DNA of 8,070 nucleotides from Pseudomonadota bacterium (GTDB taxonomy: Bacteria > Desulfobacterota > Desulfobulbia > Desulfobulbales > SURF-16), in contig JAUVQZ010000133.1 in assembly GCA_030597865.1 (NCBI GenBank), positions 1 through 8,070 on the forward strand, given 5' to 3'. A model generated the notes under the pieces. The model saw only the letters and a list, made by a program, of their open reading frames with translations, did no database searches and was not told the origin of the DNA. Shown piece after piece: positions 1 through 6,518 of the stretch (positions are counted from its first letter, which is position 1; the number at the start of each line of letters is the position of its first letter). A program made the position numbers and the translations under genes.

Positions 1-1
1 C

Positions 2-1690
2 AAGATTCAATCCGAGGCCAAGGAGGAGATGGGGCGCACCCAGCGCGAGTATTATCTGCGCGAGCAGATCCAGGCCATGAAGAAGGAGCTGGGGGAGTAT
101 GATGAAAAATCCCAGGAGATTGAAGAGCTCCAGGCCCGTTTCAAGAAGGAGCGCATGCCCTCCATTGTCAGAAAGGAGGGGGAAAAGCAGCTTAAACGCC
201 TGGAGATGATGCATCCGGACGCCTCGGAGGCCTCCACCATCAGGACCTATCTTGATTGGCTCCTTGATGTGCCCTGGCGTAAATCCACCAAGGACAGGCT
301 GGACCTGAAGATTGCCAAGCAGGTCCTTGATGAGGACCATTACGGCCTTGAAAAGATAAAGGAACGTATCCTGGAATATTTGGCCGTTCGCAAGCTCAAC
401 AAGTCCACCAAGGGCCCCATCCTTTGTTTTGTCGGCCCTCCAGGCGTTGGTAAGACCTCCCTGGGCAAGTCCATTGCCCGGGCCATGGGCCGCAAATTCT
501 CACGATTCTCCCTGGGTGGCATGCGGGACGAGGCAGAGATCCGCGGCCATCGCCGCACCTATGTCGGCGCCATGCCCGGCCGGATTATCCAGGGCCTGAA
601 GACCGTGGGCTCAAACAACCCGATCTTCATGCTTGATGAGATAGACAAGGTGGGGGCCGACTATCGCGGCGACCCCTCCTCCGCCCTCCTGGAGGTGCTG
701 GATCCGGAGCAGAATTCCGAGTTCTCCGATCATTACCTCAACCTGCCCTGCGATCTGTCCAAGGTGATGTTTATCACCACGGCCAATATGAGTCACACCA
801 TTCCCGGGCCCCTCCTTGACCGCATGGAGGTGATCAACCTTTCCGGCTATACCCATGAGGAGAAGCTGGAGATTGCCAAGCGCTATCTTTTGCCCCGCCA
901 GATTAAGGAAAACGGTATCCTGGTCAAGCATATCAATCTTGATGATGAAACTCTGACCCTTATCATCAGCCATTACACCCGTGAGGCGGGCCTTCGTAAT
1001 CTGGAGCGTGAGATTGGCAAGGTCTGCCGCAAGGTGGCCCGCAAGGTGGCTGAGGGCGGCAAGGGCCCTTACGTCATCTCCAAGCGCACCCTGGCCAAGT
1101 ATCTTGGCCCCCCCAAGGTTATTCCCGAGGCGGATATTGATACCATCAACCAGCCGGGCCTGGCCACGGGTCTGGCCTGGACCGAGGTGGGGGGCGAGAT
1201 CCTCTATATTGAGATCTCGTTGCTGCCCGGCAAGGGTGGCCTCACGCTCACCGGTCAACTGGGCGATGTGATGAAGGAGTCTGCCCAGGCAGCCCTCACC
1301 GTCTGCAAATCCATGCTCAAGAAGCTCAAGCTTCCTGAGGATTATTTTGATAGCAAGGATATCCATCTCCATGTGCCGGCCGGGGCCATTCCCAAGGATG
1401 GGCCATCGGCTGGTATCACCATGGCCGTGGCCCTGTATTCGGCCATGTCCGGCAAGAAGGTGCCCAAGGATCTGGCCATGACCGGTGAGATTACCCTGCG
1501 CGGCCGGGTTCTGCCCATTGGTGGTCTTAAGGAAAAGGCCCTTGCTGCCCTACGGGCCAATATCAAGACGGTGCTCATTCCTGACCAGAACAAAAAAGAT
1601 TTGGTGGAGATCCCGGAGGATCTCCGTAAACAGATCAACTTTGTCCCGGTCAAGGGTATTGCCCAGGTCTTTAACAAGGTCTTTAAATAA
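2..1690 (+). CDS. lon: ATP-dependent Lon protease, 3' part (N-terminus outside window)
   Basis: Lon is a cytoplasmic hexameric AAA+ serine protease that unfolds and degrades misfolded and regulatory proteins. The reading frame is open from the left edge, so the true start lies upstream; roughly the first 220-240 residues (the substrate-binding N-domain) are missing by comparison with the ~784-residue E. coli enzyme. Visible in order: the coiled-coil linker with REYYLREQ; Walker A GPPGVGKT at 434-457; Walker B IFMLDEID at 623-646; the helical AAA+ subdomain; and the C-terminal protease domain. The catalytic serine is in PKDGPSAG (codon 1406-1408). The catalytic lysine is the second Lys of GGLKEK (codon 1535-1537), 43 residues later, matching the Ser679/Lys722 spacing of E. 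coli. All key residues are intact and the frame ends at a normal TAA. The next gene starts 7 nt downstream. Its promoter is not in the window, so heat-shock control cannot be judged. The identification is secure. Confidence 0.97.
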   Translation, partial: KIQSEAKEEMGRTQREYYLREQIQAMKKELGEYDEKSQEIEELQARFKKERMPSIVRKEGEKQLKRLEMMHPDASEASTIRTYLDWLLDVPWRKSTKDRLDLKIAKQVLDEDHYGLEKIKERILEYLAVRKLNKSTKGPILCFVGPPGVGKTSLGKSIARAMGRKFSRFSLGGMRDEAEIRGHRRTYVGAMPGRIIQGLKTVGSNNPIFMLDEIDKVGADYRGDPSSALLEVLDPEQNSEFSDHYLNLPCDLSKVMFITTANMSHTIPGPLLDRMEVINLSGYTHEEKLEIAKRYLLPRQIKENGILVKHINLDDETLTLIISHYTREAGLRNLEREIGKVCRKVARKVAEGGKGPYVISKRTLAKYLGPPKVIPEADIDTINQPGLATGLAWTEVGGEILYIEISLLPGKGGLTLTGQLGDVMKESAQAALTVCKSMLKKLKLPEDYFDSKDIHLHVPAGAIPKDGPSAGITMAVALYSAMSGKKVPKDLAMTGEITLRGRVLPIGGLKEKALAALRANIKTVLIPDQNKKDLVEIPEDLRKQINFVPVKGIAQVFNKVFK

Positions 1691-1697
1691 GGCGGCC

Positions 1698-2753
1698 ATG
1701 CCCTTGATATCCTCGGAAATCACCCTCCAGAAATGGGGCTCCATCATGGCCTGGATTGTCATCCCGGCCATGATGGTTTTGAGCCCGGTCTACTGGTTTT
1801 ACTCCTATGGAATGGTGCCGGGTCCGGGTCCTGCGGATGGCGATGAGGTTCGGGTTTCCATTCCCCGGGGCCATGGCTTTCAGGGGGTTTATCAGGCCCT
1901 TGTGGACAGCGCCGTTCTTGAGGAGGATGTTCGTTTTGGCATGCTGGCCAGCTGGCGTGGGGTGTCCAAGAGGTTGCGGGCGGGGGAGTATGTCTTTAGC
2001 CGGCCAGCTACCCCCTCTGATGTCTTGCAGAAACTCATTGATGGTTCCACCCTGCTTCACCCCCTTACCTTTCAGGAAGGCCTTACCATGCGCCAGGTGG
2101 CCAAGGAGCTGGGCCGGCAGGGATGGGCGAGCCAGGAAGAACTCCTGGACCTCTGTCACGATCCTGGCTTTATTGCCTCCCTGGGGATCCAGGCCCCCAG
2201 CCTTGAGGGCTATCTCTTTCCTGACACCTATTATCTCTCCCGGGGCCAGGATGGCCGGGCGGTGCTTAGGATGATGGTGGAGCGTTTTCTTGAGGTTAGT
2301 GAAGCCCTGGGGCTTGACCTCGTGGCCGCAGAGGCCGCCCCCGGAGTGGTGAGGAAGATGACCATCCATGAGATGGTCATCCTGGCCTCCATTATTGAAA
2401 AAGAGACCGGAGTTGGTTTTGAGCGGCCCCAGATATCCCGGGTTTTTCTCAACCGTCTGGAGCGCAAGATGCGTCTCCAGGCCGACCCCACCGTCATCTA
2501 TGGGTTAGGCGACTTTGACGGCAATCTCACCCGCAAGGATCTGCGCACCCCGTCGGCCTATAATACCTATCTCATCGCTGGTCTGCCGGCCGGCCCCATA
2601 GCCAATCCTGGCAGGGACTCTCTCCATGCAGTCCTGCAGCCGGCCGAGGGTGACTGGCTCTACTTCGTTTCCCGCGGTGACGGCACCCATCAATTCTCCA
2701 AAAATCTCAAAGAGCATAATCGGGCAGTCTATAGGTTTCAAAAGAAGCGCTAG
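1698..2753 (+). CDS. mltG: MltG (YceG-like) endolytic peptidoglycan transglycosylase
   Basis: MltG is an inner-membrane lytic transglycosylase that cuts nascent glycan strands in the periplasm and acts as a terminase for peptidoglycan polymerisation. The 351-residue product is close to the 340 residues of E. coli MltG. A short cytoplasmic N-terminus is followed by one membrane segment (about residues 14-37), a LysM-like region (about 49-115) and the YceG catalytic domain. That domain contains EGYLFPDTY (170-178), ASIIEKETG with the presumed catalytic Glu234 (codon 2397-2399, equivalent to E. coli Glu218), LQADPTVIYGLG (260-271), the AYNTYLIAGLPAGPI block (287-301) and YFVSRGDGTHQFS (322-334). 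The ATG at 1698 was chosen because it leaves a short cytoplasmic tail before the membrane helix and has an AAGG-like site overlapping the lon stop. The frame is open further upstream, but only as a shadow inside lon. An in-frame ATG at 1746 would cut into the helix. The 7-nt gap suggests cotranscription with lon. Confidence 0.95.
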   Translation: MPLISSEITLQKWGSIMAWIVIPAMMVLSPVYWFYSYGMVPGPGPADGDEVRVSIPRGHGFQGVYQALVDSAVLEEDVRFGMLASWRGVSKRLRAGEYVFSRPATPSDVLQKLIDGSTLLHPLTFQEGLTMRQVAKELGRQGWASQEELLDLCHDPGFIASLGIQAPSLEGYLFPDTYYLSRGQDGRAVLRMMVERFLEVSEALGLDLVAAEAAPGVVRKMTIHEMVILASIIEKETGVGFERPQISRVFLNRLERKMRLQADPTVIYGLGDFDGNLTRKDLRTPSAYNTYLIAGLPAGPIANPGRDSLHAVLQPAEGDWLYFVSRGDGTHQFSKNLKEHNRAVYRFQKKR

Positions 2754-2796
2754 GGGCCACCCTGTGTGTATTTTGGCAAAACACCATGGAAAAGGT

Positions 2797-2815
2797 TCAT
2801 CACGGATTACCGTGG
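2797..2815 (+). repeat. Left arm of 19-bp perfect inverted repeat
   Basis: The sequence TCATCACGGATTACCGTGG is the exact reverse complement of 3187-3205. Inside each arm is a smaller dyad, CACGG-ATTA-CCGTG (2801-2814), so each arm could itself fold into a 5-bp hairpin or be a protein-binding palindrome. The two arms bound a 409-bp segment (outer edges included). This resembles the termini of a non-autonomous element, but no clear target-site duplication is visible, so the nature of the repeat is open. Confidence 0.8.
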
Positions 2816-2867
2816 AGCCTTGGGTTTTAGATTTTTTGACCTTTCCCATTCAGACCTGAACTGCCAA

Positions 2868-2975
2868 CCCTTCGACAGGCTCAGGGCACCGCCTTCGGAC
2901 AGGCTTAGGGCACCGTCTTCGACAGGCCCGAGGTACGGATTGCTCAAAAGACCGTCCGTTGAGCCTGTCGAAACG
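2868..2975. repeat. REP-like cluster 1 (GACAGGCTCAG units, three forward and one inverted)
   Basis: The forward units are CCCTTCGACAGGCTCAGGGC (2868-2887), a variant with an extra G after TTC (2891-2911) and a degenerate one (2915-2933). An inverted unit at 2956-2975 contains TGAGCCTGTCGAA (2960-2972), the exact complement of 13 bases of the first unit (2871-2883). A transcript through here could therefore fold into a long-armed hairpin. Units of this kind are known as widespread intergenic REP-type repeats in many unrelated bacteria. No REP-associated transposase (RAYT) gene is visible in the window. Confidence 0.85.
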
Positions 2976-3015
2976 CCTTGGCCAGACTCCGGGCATACAC
3001 AGATCACTCGAACTA

Positions 3016-3083
3016 CCCTTTGACAGGCTCAGGGCATCGCCTTCGGACAGCCTCAGGGCACGGTCTCTGAGCCTGTCGAAGAG
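3016..3083. repeat. REP-like cluster 2 (two forward units and one inverted)
   Basis: The forward units are at 3016-3035 and 3039-3059, again 23 bp apart start to start as in the first cluster. The inverted unit CTGAGCCTGTCGAA is at 3067-3080. The stretch 3016-3066 aligns with 2868-2918 at a constant offset of 148 bp with about five mismatches by eye, so this cluster looks like an imperfect duplicate of the first. Unlike cluster 1, the third position is taken directly by the inverted unit, giving a forward-forward-inverted order. Confidence 0.83.
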
Positions 3084-3186
3084 CATGCCGCCTCTCCCGG
3101 CGAAAGGCGAATGGTGCCGAAGGCCAGGGCGAAAAGGGACAAAACATTATTCGTAGCAAGAAAGATAGTAGAGGGAACAGACATCC

Positions 3187-3205
3187 CCACGGTAATCCGT
3201 GATGA
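3187..3205 (-). repeat. Right arm of 19-bp perfect inverted repeat
   Basis: This is the exact reverse complement of 2797-2815, with an internal dyad CACGG-TAAT-CCGTG at 3188-3201. The arm ends at 3205, and the base of the terminator stem begins at 3206 with no gap. This is either coincidence or a sign that the element uses or was inserted at the terminator edge. Confidence 0.8.
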
Positions 3206-3252
3206 CCATAAAAAAAGGGCGATTGAAAAAATCAATCGCCCTTTTTTTATGG
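3206..3252. terminator. Bidirectional Rho-independent terminator between mltG and rne
   Basis: The arms 3206-3226 and 3232-3252 are perfectly complementary over 21 bp around an AAAAA loop. The core is GGGCGATTGA/TCAATCGCCC. A run of seven A precedes it and a run of seven T follows it, so each strand has a GC-rich hairpin followed by a U-tract. It lies 17 nt past the rne stop on the minus strand and is the first convincing terminator downstream of mltG on the plus strand, so it probably ends both converging transcripts. Confidence 0.95.
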
Positions 3253-3269
3253 TGCTTGCCGGAAGGCTT

Positions 3270-5354
3270 TTAGCTCGTCTTAAGAAATTTCAGCTCACCC
3301 TGGGCCGGGGTGAGGTCCGGGTTGGCGTTGATGCGGATCTCCACCTTGTAACGGTGCTCAAGCTCAGAGATTTCAGAGCGTTTCTGGTTGAGCAGGTACT
3401 GGGCGACATTAAGGGGTAGATCGCAGTGGATGGCCCTGATGTGGCGCTTGACGGCCGCTGTCTGGATGCGGCGCATCAGGGCCAGGGCTGTTGTCTCCAC
3501 GGATTTGACCATGCCGTGGCCCTGGCAATGTTCACAGATAATGTAGTTGCCCTTCTGGATAGGCGGCCCAAGGCGCTGGCGGGAGATCTGCATGAGGCCG
3601 AATTTCGAGATGCGGCTGGTGTCCACCTTGGCCTTGTCCTTTTTCATGGCGCTCTTCACCCGTTTCTCCACCTCGCGGATATTCTTGTTGTCCCGCATGT
3701 CAATGAAGTCTACGACAATGAGACCGCCCAGGTCGCGGAGGCGAAGCTGGCGGGCCAGCTCATCGGCGGCCTCTGAGTTGGCCAGGAAGATGGTCTTTTC
3801 AAAATTCTTGTCCTTGGAGGTGCGGCCCGAGTTGACGTCAATGGCCACCAGGGCCTCGGTGGGATTAATGACGATGGAGCCGCCCGAGGGCAGGGGAACG
3901 GTGGGCAGATACATCTGCTCGATCTGCTCCTCCACCTGGTACTGGTTGAAGATGGGCTTGGATCCTTTATGGAGCTGGACCTTGGTCTTCCGTTGCCGGG
4001 CTGGCAGGAGCTGCATGAAGTCGTTTATCCTGTCGAAGACCTCCTGGTTATCAACGAGAATTTCTTTAATATCCGGGGTGAAATGGTCGCGCAGGAAACG
4101 CGACACCACGTCCTGTTCCTTGTAAATCAGGGCCGGTGCCTTCATGCTCTGCCCCTTTGCCTTGATATCCGTCCACAGGTTAAGCTGATAGCTGATGTCC
4201 TGCATAAGGGCCGTCTTGGTCACATCCTCACTGGCGGTGCGGATGATATAACCGATCTCCTCCGGCAGCTTGGCAGATTCAATGATTTCGCGGAGCTTGG
4301 CGCGCCGTTCCTCATTGGTGATCTGGCGGGATATGCCGTGGGAATCGCTGCCCGGCATGAGGACCATATAGCGGCCGGGCATGGAGAGGTATGTGGTTAT
4401 GCTGGCGCCCTTGTTGCCGGTGGCCTCTTTGGCCACCTCCACCAGAACCTCCTGGCCCTTCATGAGGACATCCTGGATATTGAGTGATTTCCAGTTGGGG
4501 TTGCGGCCCATGTCCTTACAGTAATACTCCGGGTGGATATCGCCAAAGGCCAGGAAACCATTTTTGCCAGTGCCCATGTCGACAAAGGCGGCCTGGAGAT
4601 TCGGCTCAATGGCTGAGATGATACCCTTGTAGATATTGCCCTTGGTCTGGGCCTGGACAACGGTCTCGACGTTAAAGGACTCCACCTTGCCGTTTTCCAG
4701 CAGGGCAATGCGGCACTCTTCCGGCTCTTCCGCATTGATCAGCAGCTTGTAGGCGATCTTGGCCGTGTCCTTTGCGGCTGGACTCGGGCTGGCTGTTTTT
4801 TTGGCAGTTGATTTTCTGCCTTCTGGCGCCTGGGTTTCTTCAGGGCCTTGGGCGGCCGTTTTGGCAGCGGCTTTCTTGCGGGGGGCGCGTTTACGTGGTC
4901 GGCGTTTTGGCTTGGTTTTTTCCGTTTCCAGGCCTGCCGCCTCCTCTTTTGTCCCAGGGGCTGTGGCGGTCTCTGCTGTGTTGTCGTCAGTCTTGGTGTC
5001 AGGCTTGTCACTCCCCTGATCTTCACCCGCCGGTGGAGCGCTGGTTTTGGCAGCGGGTTTCTTGCGGGGCGCCCGTTTACGGGGGGCACGTTTTGGTTTT
5101 TTCGTTTCCTGGTCAGTTGCCCCCTGGGCTGTCTCAGGGGTGGTGGTCTCGTCTTTGCTGTCTTCGGCCTTTGTCTCCGGCTTAGGGTCAGTCTTTTGGG
5201 CGCTGGTCTTGGCAGGTTTTTTTTTGCGGGGCGCCCGTTTGCGGGGGGCGCGTTTTGGTTTTTCTGTTTCCTGGCCTGCCGCCACCTGTTTTTTCTCAGG
5301 GGCGTTGGCGGTTTCAGCGGTGTTTTTTTCCTGTTCTGTTTTTTCTTCGGTCAT
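3270..5354 (-). CDS. rne: RNase E/G family endoribonuclease with N-terminal basic repeat extension
   Basis: This is a 694-residue single-strand-specific endoribonuclease for mRNA decay and rRNA/tRNA processing. The first ~190 residues are a low-complexity Lys/Arg/Pro/Ala/Thr/Glu region with three basic blocks. The catalytic half follows: an S1 RNA-binding domain (about 235-325, GNIYKGIISAIEP), the 5'-phosphate sensor RTA at Arg372/Thr373, the DNase I-like domain with Mg-binding Asp506 (AIDVNSG) and Asp549 (VVDFIDM), the zinc-link CEHC (Cys607, Cys610) and a small C-terminal domain with YLLNQKRSEI. The spacings 372-506, 506-549 and 549-607 equal those of E. coli RNase E (R169, D303, D346, C404). 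There is no long C-terminal scaffold after the catalytic region, so the disordered part has moved to the front. The start at 5354 follows a good AAAGGA site 6 nt upstream; earlier in-frame ATGs (5381, 5447) lack one. It could equally be labelled rng; E versus G is not settled by sequence alone. Confidence 0.94.
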   Translation of the reverse strand: MTEEKTEQEKNTAETANAPEKKQVAAGQETEKPKRAPRKRAPRKKKPAKTSAQKTDPKPETKAEDSKDETTTPETAQGATDQETKKPKRAPRKRAPRKKPAAKTSAPPAGEDQGSDKPDTKTDDNTAETATAPGTKEEAAGLETEKTKPKRRPRKRAPRKKAAAKTAAQGPEETQAPEGRKSTAKKTASPSPAAKDTAKIAYKLLINAEEPEECRIALLENGKVESFNVETVVQAQTKGNIYKGIISAIEPNLQAAFVDMGTGKNGFLAFGDIHPEYYCKDMGRNPNWKSLNIQDVLMKGQEVLVEVAKEATGNKGASITTYLSMPGRYMVLMPGSDSHGISRQITNEERRAKLREIIESAKLPEEIGYIIRTASEDVTKTALMQDISYQLNLWTDIKAKGQSMKAPALIYKEQDVVSRFLRDHFTPDIKEILVDNQEVFDRINDFMQLLPARQRKTKVQLHKGSKPIFNQYQVEEQIEQMYLPTVPLPSGGSIVINPTEALVAIDVNSGRTSKDKNFEKTIFLANSEAADELARQLRLRDLGGLIVVDFIDMRDNKNIREVEKRVKSAMKKDKAKVDTSRISKFGLMQISRQRLGPPIQKGNYIICEHCQGHGMVKSVETTALALMRRIQTAAVKRHIRAIHCDLPLNVAQYLLNQKRSEISELEHRYKVEIRINANPDLTPAQGELKFLKTS
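4851..5264 (-). repeat. Three-copy repeat encoding the basic N-terminal blocks of the RNase E/G
   Basis: Within the RNase gene, residues 31-52, 85-106 and 148-168 are near-copies of KPKRAPRKRAPRKK followed by an Ala/Lys/Thr tail (DNA 5199-5264, 5037-5102, 4851-4913). The acidic and Thr-rich linkers between them also match: TAETA.AP and AAG.ETEK recur before blocks 1 and 3, and a shortened form precedes block 2. The repeat unit is therefore about 54-60 residues including the linker. The blocks are similar to nucleic-acid-binding tails, a likely RNA-binding or protein-docking region. Copy number could vary between strains. Confidence 0.9.
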
Positions 5355-5360
5355 GGATAT

Positions 5361-5366
5361 TCCTTT
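5361..5366 (-). promoter_or_regulatory. Ribosome binding site of the RNase E/G gene
   Basis: AAAGGA on the minus strand lies 6 nt before the ATG at 5354. It decides the start in favour of the MTEEKTEQ N-terminus over upstream in-frame ATGs at 5381 and 5447. Confidence 0.75.
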
Positions 5367-5436
5367 GGCAAAAAAGGTCATTGGTGCAACTGCCGTTTCA
5401 AGATGGCAAGGACCAAGAAGTTTTTTGCATGTTTCC

Positions 5437-5472
5437 GGCACCATCATGGCCCCTTAGGGTCGGAATGGTGCC
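5437..5472 (-). promoter_or_regulatory. Dyad in the RNase E/G 5' leader
   Basis: On the minus strand GGCACCAT (5472-5465) can pair with ATGGTGCC (5444-5437), an 8-bp stem with a 20-nt loop. It lies between the radical SAM stop (5503) and the RNase start (5354) and has no U-tract, so it is not an intrinsic terminator. E. coli rne is autoregulated through its 5' leader. A similar role here is only a guess. No clear promoter was found in the 148-nt gap, so readthrough from the radical SAM gene is possible. Confidence 0.4.
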
Positions 5473-5502
5473 TTCTGATTGGTAACGGCCGCCACCGTTT
5501 GT

Positions 5503-6435
5503 TTAATGGGGCGGCTGGTAATAGGTCTTGTCCTGGTGAAGTATCTTCAAAACCGTACCCTGGTCAACGAGTTCTTCCATGAGCCTGCCCGTCTGGGCAG
5601 GTTCGAGGTTGAGGGCCTCGCTGATATCTGAAGCGGTGCAGGGCCGGCGTTGAAGCATCTCCAGGATCTCATCCTGTTCAGGTGGGCGCCGGGAAGCATG
5701 TTCACGTTTGGCAAAACTGGCAATAATTTCCACCTTACCGGGCAGTTGCTCGGCAATGTGGCTTAACTCCTTGTGGGTCAGTGGTATGGCAAAACTCTCC
5801 AGGGGAGGGCGAACCACTGTGTTTAATTGAACCCGTTCCGGGTTAATGCGCATAATGGTCCTTTTCAGGGCCTCGATGTCGCTGGGTTGATCATTAATGT
5901 TCTTGGTCAGCATGAACTCCAGCCATACCTGGCCGGAAAATTCCCGGCAGAAAAGGGAGATACCTTCAATCATCTCCTCTAAATCCACACATTGGGCCGG
6001 CCGGTCAATTTTGCGAAAGCTTTCATCCCGGGCCGAGTCCAGCGACGGGATAACGATGTCAGCGGCCTGGAGTTCCAGGCGGACATCTTGGCGGTGCATC
6101 ATGGCGCCGTTGGTCAGGACGGCAACTGGTTTACCTGTCTTGTCCTTGATATGGCGGATGATCTCGCCAAGGCCCGTGTGCAGGGTGGGCTCGCCCATGG
6201 CGGTGATGGTAAAGACATCAATGGGTTTGGCCAGGTTGTCCTGGGCCAGTAACCCGTCAATCTCTGCCAAGATTTCGGCGGTCGGCGTATACTCCTTACG
6301 TTCACAGGTGTGAATCGAGGTGCCCCCCACCTCGCAATAGATACAGTCAAAATTACAGGTCTTGGTGGTGAGGAGGTCAATACCCTGGGACAGGCCGAGT
6401 CGCCGGGAGTTGACCGGTCCAAAGAGATATTTCAT
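5503..6435 (-). CDS. Radical SAM protein (COG0731-like) with C-terminal winged helix
   Basis: This is a 310-residue radical S-adenosylmethionine enzyme of unknown substrate. The N-terminus FGPVNSRRLGLSQGIDLL is the signature opening of the COG0731 family, which contains bacterial proteins of unknown function and is related to the archaeal/eukaryotic wyosine synthase TYW1. Cys27, Cys31 and Cys34 in TCNFDCIYC form the CxxxCxxC motif that binds the 4Fe-4S cluster. GEPTLH (81-86) corresponds to the SAM-contacting glycine-rich strand. The last ~55 residues (about 254-308, DEILEMLQRRPCTASDISEAL) look like a winged helix-turn-helix, which suggests nucleic-acid or partner binding. The start at 6435 is well bounded, since an in-frame stop lies 12 nt upstream; no clear Shine-Dalgarno is present. 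It lies 148 nt upstream of the RNase gene on the same strand, with its own promoter at 6519-6547. A role in tRNA modification would be an inference from TYW1 kinship only. Confidence 0.92.
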   Translation of the reverse strand: MKYLFGPVNSRRLGLSQGIDLLTTKTCNFDCIYCEVGGTSIHTCERKEYTPTAEILAEIDGLLAQDNLAKPIDVFTITAMGEPTLHTGLGEIIRHIKDKTGKPVAVLTNGAMMHRQDVRLELQAADIVIPSLDSARDESFRKIDRPAQCVDLEEMIEGISLFCREFSGQVWLEFMLTKNINDQPSDIEALKRTIMRINPERVQLNTVVRPPLESFAIPLTHKELSHIAEQLPGKVEIIASFAKREHASRRPPEQDEILEMLQRRPCTASDISEALNLEPAQTGRLMEELVDQGTVLKILHQDKTYYQPPH

Positions 6436-6518
6436 AGGATGGGGTTACGGACAGGCAGGAGGGGGAGCGCCCATGTTTATGATCGAGTGTCATCTGCGTA
6501 CAAAACAATAAGGATATA

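Larger units (their letters stand above)
2754..3205. other. Gene-free, repeat-bearing segment between mltG and the shared terminator
   Basis: No credible gene lies here. The segment contains a 19-bp perfect inverted repeat (arms 2797-2815 and 3187-3205) and, between its arms, two clusters of REP-like GACAGGCTCAG units. Short open frames across it translate into low-complexity strings such as FDRLRA and LSLSKG on both strands, which is what this repeat yields in any genome. I found no transposase fragment, tRNA or convincing terminator directly after the mltG stop. The mltG transcript would have to run through this stretch to reach the terminator at 3206-3252. Confidence 0.8.

Noticed and set aside
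611..1372. 253-codon minus-strand open frame within lon
   Set aside because: It lies opposite the conserved AAA+ and protease domains of Lon; no motif or ribosome site supports it.
1683..2369. 228-codon minus-strand open frame opposite mltG
   Set aside because: It is the complement of conserved MltG sequence and shows no recognisable domain.
2761..2790. Possible terminator just after mltG (GTGTATTTT...AAAACACC)
   Set aside because: The pairing is short, AT-rich and bulged, and no T-run follows; the strong stem at 3206-3252 is a far better candidate.
2868..3083. CRISPR array
   Set aside because: The repeats are irregularly spaced (23 bp, then inverted copies), diverged and in both orientations with almost no spacer sequence, and there are no cas genes.
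2766..3156. Several short open frames on both strands with FDRLRA, LSLSKG and PVEG peptides
   Set aside because: These strings are translations of the GACAGGCTCAG repeat, which happens to lack stops in several frames; they do not indicate genes.
3111..3419. 102-codon plus-strand open frame starting in the repeat region
   Set aside because: It runs through the bidirectional terminator and then antisense into the 3' end of the RNase gene; no ribosome site or domain.
5355..5447. Upstream in-frame starts (5381, 5447) for the RNase gene
   Set aside because: They lack a ribosome site, whereas AAAGGA sits 6 nt before 5354, and the added residues show no family feature.
4848..5582. Plus-strand open frames rich in Gly, Phe and Ala opposite the RNase N-terminal repeats
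   Set aside because: They are the complement of the repetitive Lys/Arg/Pro coding blocks; the minus-strand frame leads straight into an intact catalytic domain with a good ribosome site.
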